Assembly (NCBI RefSeq): GCF_000715075.1
Contig: NC_134094.1
Coordinates: 81,545,120 to 81,609,119 of the forward strand
From: Nicotiana tabacum
Lineage: Eukaryota; Streptophyta; Magnoliopsida; Solanales; Solanaceae
DNA length: 64,000 bases
Direction of reading: 5' to 3'
Every line of letters starts with the position of its first letter. Position 1 is the first letter of the stretch. Under the pieces are notes generated by a model. That model was not told the origin of the DNA. It saw only the letters and a program-made list of their open reading frames with translations, and made no database searches. Both the position numbers and the translations under genes were made by a program. Below, piece after piece: positions 24,301-37,499 of the stretch.

Positions 24301-25964
24301 CATGATTTTCAGGTGAACAACAATAATTTTATTAACAAGCAAAAATAATTAATTAATTATTTCAATAATTTCTAATTTATCAATTAGCTTCACAAGCTGC
24401 AATTAAAATATCAAAGTATCGTATAATTATTATTATCAGGAACCATTTCTGTCGAGGTCGTACGGTCCGATCCAGAGTGTCATGTACACTGCCGAGGGAC
24501 GTGTGGCGCGATCCATATATGCATCTATACTGCTGAGACATTCGGCCCGCTTCACAAGAAAGGAGGACATTTTCTTATGAACCTCCAGAATGAGAATATA
24601 TAGTTATACATTTTTTGAGATTTCAATCGTTTACCATTTTCTCTAACAATTTTGCAACATAATTCTATTGCTTTAATTAAATAAGGATACAATTATCATA
24701 GGTAATTCATGATTTGAGTCCTAAATTACCCTGACTTTAGCAAAATTAGTAGCTACGCACAGACTCTCGTCACCTCGTGCGTACGTAGCCCCCACAATTA
24801 GCGACAATTATTAATTTAAATCACATATGGGGTAAATTCCTTCTTATAAGGTTAGACAAGAGACATATCTTGTCTCAAAGTCCACTTCCGATCACGATGT
24901 CGTGTAAAAATCCCAATTCGATACCGAAAAATCCGAAACCAAATGTTATATAAAATAATTAATACATGCTCAATAATTCAAAATTAGGCTATTAAATTAA
25001 TTACCCAACCCAAAATGATAAAATCCTAAAATTCACCCCAAGCCCACGTGCCCGGATTCCAAAAATTTTCGGAGGAAAACCTTATCCACAATCTCAAGAA
25101 CTCAAATATATAATTTCCATCCAATTCTATAACCATTTTCGTGGTTAAAATCCCATTTTTATACAAATCTAGGTTTTTCATTTCTTTGGTGCTTTTCACG
25201 CACCTACGGGCTCACACCTACGACTGGCCAAGCGCAGGTGCGGTTGCAGCAGAGGCTGGAAGCTTCAGCTGTTGCTCCAAGGTCCAAAATTGATCTGAGC
25301 CTCGTTCGATTAACACCTGAGTCCCCCGGGAACCCGCCCGAACATACCAACAAGTTAGAAATCATAAAACGAACTCGCTCGAATCCTCGAAATGTATAAA
25401 ATAACATCAAAACTAAGAATCATACCTCAAACCAAATTGATTCAACTTAGAAATTTCAAATTCTTCAAACTTACTTCGAATGTGCCGAAATATACTTATA
25501 CTACTCGGAATACAAAATCTTAAGTGCAAGTCTTAAATCACCATACAGATCTATTCTAAGGCTCGGAATTCCAAACGGACCTCAATTACTCCAAAACCTA
25601 CTCCAAACCAAATTTAAAGAACATTAAGCCTTTAAATAGTTGATTTTCACTATTAAGCGCCGAAACGCTCCCGGGTTGTCCAAAACCTAATTAGAACATA
25701 CTCCCAAGTCCAAAATCATCATATGAACCTATTGGAACTGTCAAATCTCGATTCCGGGGGTCGTTTTCTCAAAAATGTTGACCGAAGTCAAACTTGGGCC
25801 TTTAAAGCCAAACTAAGGAACCAAGTGTTCTGATTTCAACCCCAACACTTCCAAATCCCGAACCAACCATCCCCGCAAGTTATAAATTAGTAAAAGCATA
25901 TACATGGAGTTTTGTTTAGGGAAACCGGGTTTTAAAAGTCAAAATGACCGGTTGGGTCATTACA
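18375..25964 (-). mobile_element. Ty3/Gypsy element B, internally deleted, both LTRs present
   Basis: The LTRs are 18375-20616 and 23739-25964. They start TGTCACGACCC on the plus strand and end GGGTCATTACA, so the element lies on the minus strand. Target duplication is TTCAC (18370-18374) against ATCAC (25965-25969). A purine tract lies next to the inner edge of the 20616 LTR, and a degenerate primer site (TAGTATCAGAGC) lies next to 23739. The internal region is only 3.1 kb because protease, reverse transcriptase and RNase H are missing. The LTRs differ by two large indels (see findings). It is inserted in the transposon gene at 18374/25965. Confidence 0.88.
20640..23546 (-). pseudogene. Gag-integrase-chromodomain remnant of Gypsy element B
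   Basis: The minus-strand ATG at 23546 begins a gag with the low-complexity N-terminus usual for Del/Tekay elements. The capsid part is recognisable at 22465-22950 (SELSRYALMILPTEAERVRRF). At about 22320 the sequence jumps from the gag C-terminus to the RNase H/integrase boundary. Integrase zinc-binding (21793-22053, YWWRRMKKDIVEYVARCLNC), part of the catalytic core (21460-21711, with DQ changed to NR near the second Asp) and the C-terminal region with chromodomain (20640-21091) follow. Many stops. It cannot be autonomous. Confidence 0.85.
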
Positions 25965-28589
25965 ATCACTGTCCTGGGTATTGTGCTCTTTATACCTACC
26001 CGTTCGCCATCAGCTACTTTCCCCTTCCTTCCGCTAGTGGAGGAGTTTTGTCGTCGCTATGAGGTTTGCCCTACTCATCTCACCTGTATGTTTATAAATC
26101 CTTCAAGTTGCTCTCAAAGTTTGCCAAACTGGCCAGGGTCGAGGTCACGGTGCGGCACTTGGTGCATCTATTCGCACCCAGCTTTTATCGAGAAACGATA
26201 CTGAACCTTCGATATCGTGGGGGGACATATTTGGTAGTGAAGATGGATGATAAAGGTAGTCAACAATTCTGGCTTGACTATTTATTTGTCAAGACTGAGT
26301 CCGTTATAGCCGATGCTACAGGCTTTCTTGAGGCTTGGAACCACACTCGTAAGTACTCGTGCATTTGCTTTTACCTTTTCAAATATTTGCTCATTTCATG
26401 CTCGTCGAATAACTCCTCTTTTTCTGCAGCCACTGGTCAACCTCTTATGTTGGTGACGCATCTCACCGATTGGGTTAGGCAAGTTCTCCCCTGCACGGTG
26501 GGGATTCGTGATTAACCGAGCTTCTTTTAGAAGTTCAAACCGACCCTCCTTCGATGAGTGATTTCCTTTCTCTGATTGTCATCATATTCGTATTGGTTTA
26601 CATCGTTGTGCTTGCTTTTTGTGTTTTCTCTAGGATCCGTAAGGGGGGCGACAAGAAGGAACAAGGCTCGTGTGCCCTTGTTCAGGAGGAGAAAGGTCGT
26701 TACGCCTTCCGCCTCTTCCCCCACTCAGTTGTTGCGCCCGCTCTTCCCTCGATTTCACTCATTGCTGAGGATGATAAAGTCTCTCCACATGATGCGGACC
26801 TGAGGCCCCACAAGAGAAACATCGTGGATGTCAGAGAAGACATGCCCGCGGGTGTTGACTTATCAGAGGATGAATTCATGGTGCGAGAGAATACGATGAT
26901 ATATGTTGAGGAGGACGTTGGGGCGACCTCTGAGGTTCCTCAGTTAGAAGAGATTAACGTGGCCGCGTCTTCGCGCCCCGAGGTAGAGATGGCCACAGAG
27001 GGGGTGCTTGGCGACAGCTCTGTGCCTCGTGAGGAGGCCTCTTCTTTTAGGATGGATATGGATGCTTTTTCTTTTGAGGGGACAAAGGAAAGGGTACCGT
27101 TGACGAGGGCAGCGAGTCTGATTCTGACATGGACCCTGAGGATCTCAAGAGATTGATGAGTGGACCACTCAGATTGAGGTGAGGATAGAGGGGGTTCAAG
27201 GACCATCGCGATCCCAATGGATCGTGATCTGCTAAAAAATACCGAGGACGTGGATGCTCTCGGTCCTCTCTACTTCGAAGCCGAGTGTGTGACCCTCAAA
27301 GAACTGACTGACGACACCCTGTCGAAGAGCATTGCCGTCCTTTCCCTTAGAGTAAGTGTAGTCGTCCTTCATTTTTTTCCTTCCTTTTCCTTTGCTTTAA
27401 CTTGCTTCTAAGTTTTAAATTTTGATTTTCTTTGATTTATAGACTATCATTCTGGAAATTAAAAGCGTGCAGAGAGAGAAGAAACGGAAAGAGATTTACC
27501 AGAAGCTGAAGGGTAAGAACCATGAATTCTGCGAGAAGTTCGGGGATGCCCAGAGGCGGATTCGCGAGGAGGCCGCCATGCCAGGCTTAAGGGAGGAGTT
27601 GAAGAAGAAAGATGAGGAGTTGATAGCGGCCGTGGATAGGTTCAGCGTTCTCAAGAGGGCATTGAAAAGGAAAGAGGAGGAGCTCGAACTGAGCAAGGGC
27701 GTGGAGGCCTAATGTAGCGACCTCCAGAGTCAATTGGTTCAATTGCAAAGTCAGTTTACGGGTACCTATTTGAGATGGATGCTCTCAAGGGGGAGGTAAC
27801 CGAGAAGCAGCTGCTGCTTAAGCTGGCGGAGTCCTCCGGTATGGATTCTCGAAGGAGGGTTGATATTCTAGAGTTGGCGAACAAGAATCTCCGTTCTGAG
27901 TGGGATAATGCTTTATCCGTGGCCAAGGATAAAAAGGACAATCTTGAGGAGAGAATTGGAGAGTTGGATAAGGAAAATCCGAGCTGCTCGAGCGAGTTTC
28001 TATTGTCGAGGCCGAGAATGCCCGACTGCTCGAGCGGGTTTCTATTGCTAAGTTCGAGAATGCCCGGATGGTCGAGCAGCCCTCTACGTCTCATGCCTCT
28101 GAAATTCCTGATATTCCCCGAGAGAGGTATGAAGATTGGATCCTCACTGAAGCCTGATTGGACATGATTCGTTATTTGAAAAAGACGCACTGCGATTTTG
28201 AGACGGCTATTGAGGAAGCTCGAGTCAAATCTTGTGAGGCCCGGCTTGCCTGCAACTTTGATCCTGATATACTTCAGCTTGATTCCGAGGAAGTCAATGA
28301 GGGAGGTATGGAGCAGCTCGCGAACAGTGCTTGGTATGATACTGCTTACGGTTGAGGAGGGGAAGGAGAGGATGGCAGAGATCAGGGTGGCAACGACCAT
28401 TGAATGTTTGTCTTTTTTGCTCAACTTATGTATTGTATATTTTGTTAGCTTCTTAGAATGACTTTGTAAAACTTTCTTATGAAATACAACAATTTGTTTT
28501 GGTTTCGTTCCTTTTATGTCTTTGTGCATTGCTTTTGTACTTGTGTTTTCTTCATTGTTATTTTCTATTCAATTTTAGGTTGGGGCAAA

Positions 28590-29040
28590 TATGTGTTGTT
28601 CGGGTTGATCGAACGTACTGTTGACTTAGGTCAGAATTTCCTTTCATCGAGTATTAGCGGAGGGCCGATAGGTGTTGTTCGAACTAGTCGCACATGCCTT
28701 TGATTAAGTCGTGGCCGAGGGATGTTAGGTGTTATTCGAAATTGTCGAACGTTCCTTTGATTAAGTCGTGGTCGAGGGCTGGTAGGTGTTATTCGAATTG
28801 ATCGAACGTATCATTTTTATTATGTTGTGGCCGTGGGCCAATAGGAGTTCGAACTAGTCGAACTTACCTTTTATTAAATTGTGGCCGTGCCGATAGGTTT
28901 TGTTCAAGTAGATAGAATGTATCGTTTTTGTTAAGTTGTAGCCGTGGCCAATAGGAGTTATTCGAGTAGGTCGAACTTACCTCTTACTAAGTTGTGGCCA
29001 TGGGCCAATAGGTGTTGTTCGAGTTGATCGAAGGTACCGT
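28590..29040. repeat. About 8 copies of a 58-60-bp minisatellite
   Basis: Each unit has a GTTGTTCGA..GATCGAACGT part and a TTAAGTCGTGGCCG..CCGATAGG part. Copies begin near 28596, 28671, 28729, 28787, 28843, 28900, 28953 and 29012, with variable divergence. It lies just downstream of the transposon gene stop, and such arrays are common in 3' regions of Solanaceae LTR elements. Confidence 0.8.
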
Positions 29041-29495
29041 TTTGGAGAGCAGTTTCAAGATATGTGCATCTTTATTATTTCGACATTGTTTCTTCGATTA
29101 CATCATTTCGCCATTAGGAAACATTTGGAGAGAGTTACAAGTTTCGAGTAATGGCTGGCATTCCAGTCCTAGTCCCAGTATATCTAGTCCCTTCATTGTT
29201 CGACTTGGAGATTCTTGAGCAGTCGGGAAATAAAATTATGTCTGCTTTCGTGTACTCCAACTCGAAGTGTCCCCCTCGTCGCCTCGTTAAGAACCTCCTT
29301 GAGAAAACTCTATTGGAACAAAACTCAAGTGAGGTAAAAAAGAGTACGACTTACAAGGCATTTCTTGTTTTTCAGAAGTTGAAGTACTTGAGATGGTTGA
29401 TATTCCAATTGTTTGATAGGAGCTTCCTTTCCATAGTTTCCAGTTGGAATGAACCCTCTGAAACCCGTTCGCACATAACCAAGACATCATAACTG
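29041..29495 (+). other. 3' tail repeat of the gypsy-type transposon
   Basis: The text CGTTAAGAACCTCCTTGAGAA followed by AAAAAAGAGTACGACTTAC resembles the 3' ends of abundant Solanaceae gypsy elements. Open frames here (29151-29492) are not supported as proteins. Where this block ends and the next element begins (about 29495) is uncertain. Confidence 0.45.
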
Positions 29496-30725
29496 AATTT
29501 TCTCTAAGTCAACCGAGTCATGCAGACCGTCAAATCCAAGAGTACTGGCATAAAACACTGGTAAGGCATTACCACCCCAAAAGAACCAATTACCTTTATT
29601 GTTATGCTAACCCAACACCACCGAGCTGACCCATTTCTTCGAATCCTCTTCGACTTTTCTTCAGGTTAACACTTCTCCTTGCCGGTACGCAATGACCACA
29701 AACCAAAACTCACTGCAGGAGATACTAACACGAACCATGTAGCCTGAAAGCTCATAAACCATTGTATTTCCTCTGAAACACCCCATAATACTGCAACCGA
29801 GTTACCCACTCTAAAGAGACCTTCCGTGAATCTAAAGTTGTTTCTCTAACCTCTCTGGTGCTGAAATGTAGAATTACTAATGATACAGAAATACCGCAAG
29901 TCCCAGCACTATCCCATGCAAATCTCATTCCTTAACCATACACAAATTTCGGGAAATCCTTTAATACCACATATATACCTCATACCAAGACTGATATATC
30001 ACATGACCATGCAATCTAATTATCGATAGTAGACTCCCCCACTTGGCACGAAGCCATAGGACATAACATCCGATGATCCATAATATCAACCTTCATAGCT
30101 CATATAACTCCCATCGTAAGACAATTCAGATCACCTACTAAGTGCATGTCCATCCTCGTGACAGTCAAGCCCATTTCCTTAAGTGCCTTGAATGAAAAAA
30201 TGTGCCTTTCACTGAATAGAAGTCCCATACAAAACACAGTCTCTAGAACTACCAACTATCCTCAAAACAACACCCTTTCATGCCCCTACCACGATCGTGA
30301 CGATTAGGCATCCAATTAAATCTTCCCAAGCTTGTGCTTATAAACCAGATGCCAAAACTCGTTCCACCCCCACATGAACAATTGAATGATCTCTCAATAT
30401 ATCCGCATCCTCAGTCTCGACAACACCTCGAGACAATGATTGAGCATCCATGGCCCCCTCGTAGACCATCTGCAGCATCACGAACAGTCGGCGCATAGCT
30501 GATACCGAGTGCGCAATATCATACATGAGTGGATACAAAGGAATATAAGATATACGCTTCAAGCTGAATCAATATCACACGATAAGGAATGAAAGAAGTG
30601 GAATTTCCTAATAGTTTTGTAGCCTCTCGAAGATAAGTACATATGTCTCCGTACCAATCAGTAAGAGTCTAATAAATATCCTTATGACTCGTAGCACCTA
30701 TGAACCTAGAACTCCGATACCAACT
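29496..30725 (-). pseudogene. Degenerate internal region of minus-strand Gypsy element C
   Basis: Next to the LTR end at 30726 the minus strand reads a primer binding site, TTGGTATCGGAGTTCTAGG (about 30706-30724), followed by the leader motif usually found before gag in this group (GTACGGAGACATATGTACTT). Beyond that only short disrupted frames remain, the longest at 30338-30562, and no domain is certain. The element is truncated on its 3' side, abutting the transposon tail at about 29495. Confidence 0.55.
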
Positions 30726-31715
30726 TGTCATGACCCAAAATTTCACCTTAGGAATTGTGATGGCACCTAGTCTCTAAGACTAGGTAAGCCTAGCACATGA
30801 AGTAATATAACCGAAATAAATAACTTAACTATATCAAAATCAATCGGATGAATGAGATAATGAAACTAAAACTGAACACATGCTATACAATCCCCAGAAC
30901 CGGTAGTGCAGATTCATAAGCTCTAATGACAAACACTAGAATTTCTATATACAATACTTTATTAAAAAAAAGATAAACATCAGTAATAATAATATCCGAA
31001 GGTGACTCCGAGGCCTGCGAATGACAAGCAAGAATACCTTGAAGTCTCCAGCCGCATAGACACAACTCCCCGAGACAATGCTATCAAAAATACCTGGGTC
31101 TGCACAAAAATATGCAAAAGCGTAACATGAGTACACCACAACGTATCCAGTAAGTATCAAGCCTAACTTCGATAGAGTAGTGATGAGGTCAGATCAAGAC
31201 ATCTACTAGACATAGAAACCCGTGTAGGATATAACATAAAGCTAACAATGGAAAGAACATCAATGTAAGACTAATAGTGGAAGGGTCACTAATTTATAAC
31301 TAACAATAAAAATAATATAAGCACAAATGGAAACAAGAAGTAACAAGGTAATAAGGCAATAACATAGTTAGAATACATATGAGATATGAGTGAACTCAAA
31401 TAAGGAAAACAGATGACAACTCAATTAACCAAATCGTTCCCAATGCACAAATTACAAAAAGAATTTCCCCGAGGCACCACTCCTCATAACCTTATCATAA
31501 GCCAAAATTTCGAATCTTACACGTGTGGCATCTCGTGCCCACATTATCAATCACCTTCGCACATCAAAGCCCACATGCTACCGTGTACATTATATCCGTA
31601 TCAAATATCAATTAAAGTGATCGAGAGATATATTTAAACCCAATAAACTATAATAATAATTTGGAATAAAGTAAGGCGTCAAATGAGATAATGAGTTTAT
31701 TTTAGAAATCAAATA

Positions 31716-33835
31716 TCTATACTATATTAAAAGCACGAAGGCCTTTAGCTAAATGGTGTTAGCCTTGTTTTTACCCTTTAAAACATGTAGTTCACATTGG
31801 ACAATATAGTAATTTGAGTATTTCATTATTATTTAGGTATAAGTTTTTAATTAATTTTTCTACAATTTAGGAACAGTCATTTATTGTTAATAAAATTTTA
31901 CCTAAACGCTCACTACACGCGAGGAAAGTTTGCCTTTCTAATTCCATTTATACTTTGGAGTACTAAATTTCTCCATTATCCTTCTAATTAGGTTTAGGAG
32001 ACTTCTTTTTGTAGTTAATACAATTTTGCCTAAACTAGGGAAGTTTGTCTTTCAACTGCATTTATATTTTGCATTATTAAAATTTACCTTTTTTCTTTTT
32101 AAGTTTAGGAAATTTTTTGTAATTAATAAGAGTTTGCCTAATTCTAACTAAAAAAATAGTTATTTAATAATTTTGTTAATATTTAGGATTTTGAGATACT
32201 AAAAGTTTAGTTGTTAAAGTTTTCTTGTCCGCGTCGACACTATAATTTTTTTGATAGGCGAATTTAATTCGAATAGGAATGGATCGAATAGTATTTATTA
32301 TATATCCCTAATAAGATTGAAAATTATTTTGAAAATATTATAATTATTCTAGGACGATTATGTATATATTTTTTTTATTACAGATATTTTATTACCAAGT
32401 AAAAATTATGTTCGAGAAATAAAAATAAAATTGATTGAGAGTTGGACATTCCCCACGTCTCAGTTAAGTAAACCTCCTACAACTCCAAAACAACTAGACA
32501 ACAACAAACAATCACAAAGAATTTTTAATCACATCTCAGAGTTCTGATGTAATAAGCAATATTCATCTCATATATAACCGTAATGTGCTAATAAGTACTC
32601 CCTCCATTTTAATTTAGATGAGGTAGTTTGAGTCGAAACAAAATTAAAGAGAAAAAAATACTATTGAAATGTGTGGTCTTAAAAGTTTAAGGGGTAAAAG
32701 CTTGTGGGGCCATGACATTTGTGTGGTTATAAAATCTTCTTATTAAGGGTAAAATGGGTAAAATAAATAGCTTAAAGTTAAATTATTTCCAAATTTAGAA
32801 ATGTGTCATTTATTTTGGAATAGACTAAAAAGGAAAGTACCTCATCTAATTTGAAACGAAGGGAGCAGCAAACTCAACATATATTGAATATTTTGGCAAT
32901 TGTAACATAAAAGTTAAGCAAGGAATTTATACTTATTGTCTTTGCCAAATTTCTTGTGAAAAATAACTTTAATTGTATAATTAGCAATTTAAAAATACAT
33001 GTGCTATATTAAATCGTTAAAGTTATTATCTCAGATGCAAATAGTAGATGTGTAATTATTTTATCTAAGTCACCATGGTACATACTAAAAATCTCTTATC
33101 AACGTTTTCAAAATTTTAAATCCAAATGTTTAAATTCACAATAAAAATGAAAAACTAAAATACTCAGTTTCTTATTTAAACGAATTATTTTATTTTCTTA
33201 TATATGTATTTTAGATATTATAAACGATTAAATATTTTTAATCAAACCAAACTTACCTTTAATAAAATGAGAACTGACTGTAGACACATATAGAAACTAA
33301 GCATTAACGAAAAACTCATGAAAGAATTTTAATTCTGATTTTTAACATGTATTTCATATTTTGATTCCTTCTAAAATAATATTAACATACTATCCATTCG
33401 AATCAATCAACGATAAGCAATTCAATTTTAGTCATACATTGCTTACATAAGAAGGCATCTTTCGGATGCATCAAGATATAGAATCTGGATGCATGCTTAT
33501 AAGAGAAAAAACTAACTCCAAAATGAAAAAGAATAAATTAATCTAAATGTAATTTTTATATTCTACTTTTATGATAGTGATTTATATTAATTAGGTTAAA
33601 CTTTTAGTTGAGTATATCGATAGAGATGTAAGAACATTTACATAACTTCTTCCTTTATTGAGTTAGCTAAATGTAATCAACAATCATTAATTTTAAAAAC
33701 TTACACTTTTTTGTTTAACTTTTAAGTAATATTTAACTCAAATATATTTTTAATATAATAACTACTATATGCTCTTTTAAAATCTTGCATTCATAGAGAC
33801 TGGAAACACGCACAACGCGCGTACTAGAAAACTAG
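31716..33835 (+). mobile_element. Helitron 1, non-autonomous, 2.1 kb
   Basis: It begins TCTATACTATATTAAAAGC and ends CTAG at 33832-33835, with host A before and T after, the Helitron pattern with no target duplication. A short GC-rich hairpin-forming stretch (CACGCACAACGCGCG) lies about 10 bp before the end. No Rep/helicase coding sequence is present. The AT-rich interior contains a Stowaway MITE. Confidence 0.8.
32598..32865. mobile_element. Stowaway-like MITE inside Helitron 1
   Basis: Starts CTCCCTCCATTTTAATTTAG and ends with the inverse TTTGAAACGAAGGGAG. It is 268 bp and preceded by TA (32596-32597); the right flank is CA, one change from TA. It belongs to the same family as the two MITEs at 12896-13455. 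Confidence 0.85.
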
Positions 33836-34489
33836 TAAAGTAAGATAAGAACAAGTTATACAAAATAGAGTATCTGATAGGTTTAGTTTAGAAACCAATA
33901 AAATAAGTAGAAATATCGTGTTTAAACAAAGTAAAACATCAGTTAAATTAACGAATTAAATATATAATTTGTTAAAAGTAAAATGTGATGACAACTTTCA
34001 AGTATAGTAAACATCAAATAGGGTGATGAATAATTTGAAAACCTAATTAAAGTTAAAAAAAAATGTAATAACTATTTAAAATAGTAAAACATCGAGATAG
34101 CGAGTTTTATTTTGAAAGTCACATAAGTAAAGCACCTTAATAATTCGTTTATTTAGAACGGTTAGGTTACCAACAACTCAATCGAATATGAGATACTTAC
34201 CCCATGTACGTAAATCACCTTGACAATCAATTTACCAAGAAATAATGGAGGCACAGATTGGCATGTTAAATCAACATAACAAATCACGTAGAATGCATGA
34301 CTCACATAAGAAGTCTCTATCCTTCCATTACTAGAATACCGACAGCCAACCAAATACGATAAAAATATAAGTGAAATAATTTAAGAAACGACAATAACCG
34401 TTCAACCGATAAACCATTCCAACAGAGAATGAACCATGAGAGTCACAATCGAAAATAACTTTACTGTCACAAAAAATTACAACATATTA

Positions 34490-34600
34490 ATCCGTTGCGG
34501 CGTGCAACCCGATCCCACCTATATCATATCATCCGTCCTTATCGCTCCATATCATATCTTTCTATCATTTCAATACCGTTGCGGCGTGCAACCCAATTTC
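34490..34600. repeat. Two copies of GTTGCGGCGTGCAACC
   Basis: The palindrome-like word CCGTTGCGGCGTGCAACCC occurs at about 34492-34510 and 34578-34596 in LTR C. The same GCGGGTTGCACGCCGCAAC theme occurs on the other strand in LTR E (41320-41490), so it is a shared feature of these LTR families. Confidence 0.7.
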
Positions 34601-35989
34601 CCAAAGAATATAAATTAAGCAAACAAACTTCAACCAACTACGTCGTATCACAAAATTAAACGAAATAAAGAAACTAAACAAAGAAGGTCACAAGCGGATA
34701 AAATAGTTACATGTTGACTCACAAGGTCAAATAGCAGGTAATGACAGTTCATAAATAAAGTACGAGTACAAATAATCAATTAACACTTAAGGCACGTAAC
34801 AGATAAGACATGAATTCAGCCAGTAATTGCAATTAACAAATAAAGTAGGTAAGAGTAAACTTAAAAATACAAGATATAACATGTACTAACCACTTCAATT
34901 AAACGCAAGAAAGAAGTCTAAAAGTCTACACCGGTCAAATTCCATATATAAGCTCGTGTACACACTCGTGACCTCGTGTACACGTTTTTCACATAATTCA
35001 AATAGTACAATCAACTCAAATCTTAAGGGGTAGTTTTTTCCAAATAAAGTTAGGTAAGATACTTACCTCAAAGAAGCTAAATCAATACTCTAGGAAGCCC
35101 TTCCCGTATAAAACAACTTTCGAAGGCTCAAATCGTGACAAAATAACTTAGTATCATAAATAAAAGCCATAGGAAACAATTTCAGAATAATAAAGCTTTG
35201 ATCTCTAATGAAAACCAAAAATCAATCCCGGGCTCGCACCTCAGAACCCGACAAAACTCATAAATTTCAAATACCCATTCCTATACAAGTCCAACCATAC
35301 CAAAATCATTCAATTCCGACCTCAAATCGGTCTTCAAACCATTAATTTATGTTTTGGAAAGCTTTTACTAAAATTCCCAATTTCTCCAATTCAAATTATT
35401 AATCAAACACTAAAATCGAGGTTGGAATAATGAAATAATAATAAATCCGAGTAAAAAATACTTATCCCCAATCCAAGTAGTAAAAATCTCCTCCAAAATC
35501 GTTCAAAACCGAGCTCCAAAACCTTGTGAGAAAAAGCAACTAAATTTCAAAATAAGAAAAACAATGCAGTAGCTGTCCCACCTCGATTCAAGTTTTAGAT
35601 GATCCCGAAACTTACGTTTGATAATGTAACGACCCGACCGGTCGTTTTGAGTATCACAGCCCCGTTTCTCCCTTTACTACTCAATTTGGGCTTTACAATT
35701 GTTGTGTGACTTGTCGGGGTAATTGGTTCGGGTTCGGTGAGGTTTTGGAATGAATTGGATTACTTAGTTCCAAGGTTTAAAATTTAAGTTGAAAAGGTTG
35801 ACAAGATGTTGACGTATGTGTAGTGACCCGGAGAATTTTGCTAAGGAAATTAAGATTTTGTGGTGTCGAGGTAGATCAATTAGTACAAAGGTTGTAGAAA
35901 TTTCTCGTGGCGAGCTTGCTCGCCGCGGCTCGGACTTTTTGGGTTGAACAATGTATCGGAAAGTAAAAAAAGATTTTACGGAAAAACAC

Positions 35990-36260
35990 ATTTCTGCGGT
36001 CCATTATGCGACCATATAATCACTCTGCAGGCCACATAATGGCCGCAGAAGTGAGGCAGAAGAGGGCCAGTTTGGATGAAATCTGCGGTCGATTATGCGA
36101 CCGTATAACTGTTCTGCGGTCACTATGCGATCGCAAAACAGGTATGCGGGCCACATAGTGACCGCATACATAGATAGATGTTTGCGAGTATTGGACACCG
36201 ATTATGCGACCGATATGCAGTCCGCATAACCATTATGCGGTCGCATATGCGACTGCAGAA
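35990..36260. repeat. TGCGACCGCA-type palindromic repeat cluster in LTR D
   Basis: Many copies of TTATGCGACC, GGCCGCA and CTGCGGTC words in both orientations are concentrated here, just upstream of the TATA-like sites. A matching cluster in LTR F lies at 43250-43510. Confidence 0.8.
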
Positions 36261-37499
36261 CCTGTTCCGGAGCTTTATTTTTCTGGTTTTATAAACCCGA
36301 CCCCATTCTTATAAAACACTATTGGGGGTCATTTTGAAGGGTTTCATCTGATATTTTAGAGAGAGGTGAGAGCATTTTAGAGAGAGAAAGTGAAGACTTA
36401 GTCATTTATCCATCAATTCTTATTCAAGGTTCGAAGATTTCACAAGGATCTTGCTAGGGCTTCAAAGAGGTAAGAATTTCTTTTCTCAATTCTTCAATTT
36501 TGGATTTGGAGTAAAAATGGTTGACTAATAGTATAATTCTTGGGTATAAGAGTATTATGTATACATACCAATAAGGTTGTGGAAAGATTGTTAAATTCAA
36601 ATGGGTAAAGATTGTGTTAAAAATGGTAAAAATCTTTATAGACTTTAATTGAAGATTTGAGGGTCGAGTTGATGTCGGAATTTGGTAAAATTTATATGGT
36701 TGGATGGGCGTTAATATTTTGTAACTTTTGTCGCATTCTGAGACGTGGGCCCCACGAGCGATTTTTGAGTGTAATTTCGGATTTTGTAAAAAAATTAGTA
36801 TTTTAATATGGAATAAATTCTTATAATTTGGGTTGACTGAATCAAATTAATTGTGACTAGATTCGAGCCGTTCGAAAGTTGTTACGCGCAGAATGGAATT
36901 TATGGAAGCATTGTTTAGCTTGCTCGACATTGGATTCGGCTTGTTCGAGGTAAGTAACTCTTCTAATCTTGGAGTTGAGGGTATGAACTCTGAATATATG
37001 TATTTCGTGAATTATTGGGAGGTGACGTACATGTTAGGTGATGAGCGTGTGGGCGTGCACTACAGAATTTGTGACATAATTGTTTCTGTGAAATTTTGTA
37101 GTTAAATAATCTTGGCATTTTCCATGCGATTTTATGAGTTAAAGAAATTGAGCTGAAAAGCATATTAAAAATCATGTTGAGGCTATGTGCCAGTATTATT
37201 GGGACCCACAGAGGTCATATTGCTATGAATTATTGGTTATGTTAAAAATTCATACTCGGTCATATTCATTTCATTGCATATCATATCTCAGTCTCTGTTG
37301 TTATTTATTGATACATCATATCCTCATTTGTGGGCTATTCTCATGACATTGTGAGCCCATGAGAGAGAGACTGGAGATATTAATGACTGAGGGAGGTCGA
37401 GGGCCTGATTGTGAGGATATTTTTGGGATCGGGCTGCACGCCGCAGCAGGCCATGTTGGCTTTATATATATTATTACTATTATATTGATCGGGGCTGCC

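Larger units (their letters stand above)
18075..28355 (+). pseudogene. Transposase_28-like 'putative gypsy type transposon' protein gene, interrupted
   Basis: An ATG at 18075 starts an acidic N-terminus (MSNIPFDINEE). The frame has a stop at 18261, is cut at 18374 by a Gypsy element, and resumes at 25965 with CPGYCALYTYPF. The domain continues through YVYKSFKLLSKFAKLARVEV and DDKGSQQFWLDYLFVKTE (26060-26348). Plausible introns are 26349-26429, about 26558-26633 and 27352-27442. The C-terminal half (27443-27970) is a strong coiled coil rich in Lys and Glu. It ends at 28353-28355 after further stops, including 27710. This architecture is common in Solanaceae genomes and usually annotated as Pfam PF04195. 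Its molecular role is not established. Whether it was ever a host gene or part of a larger LTR element cannot be decided here. Confidence 0.7.
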
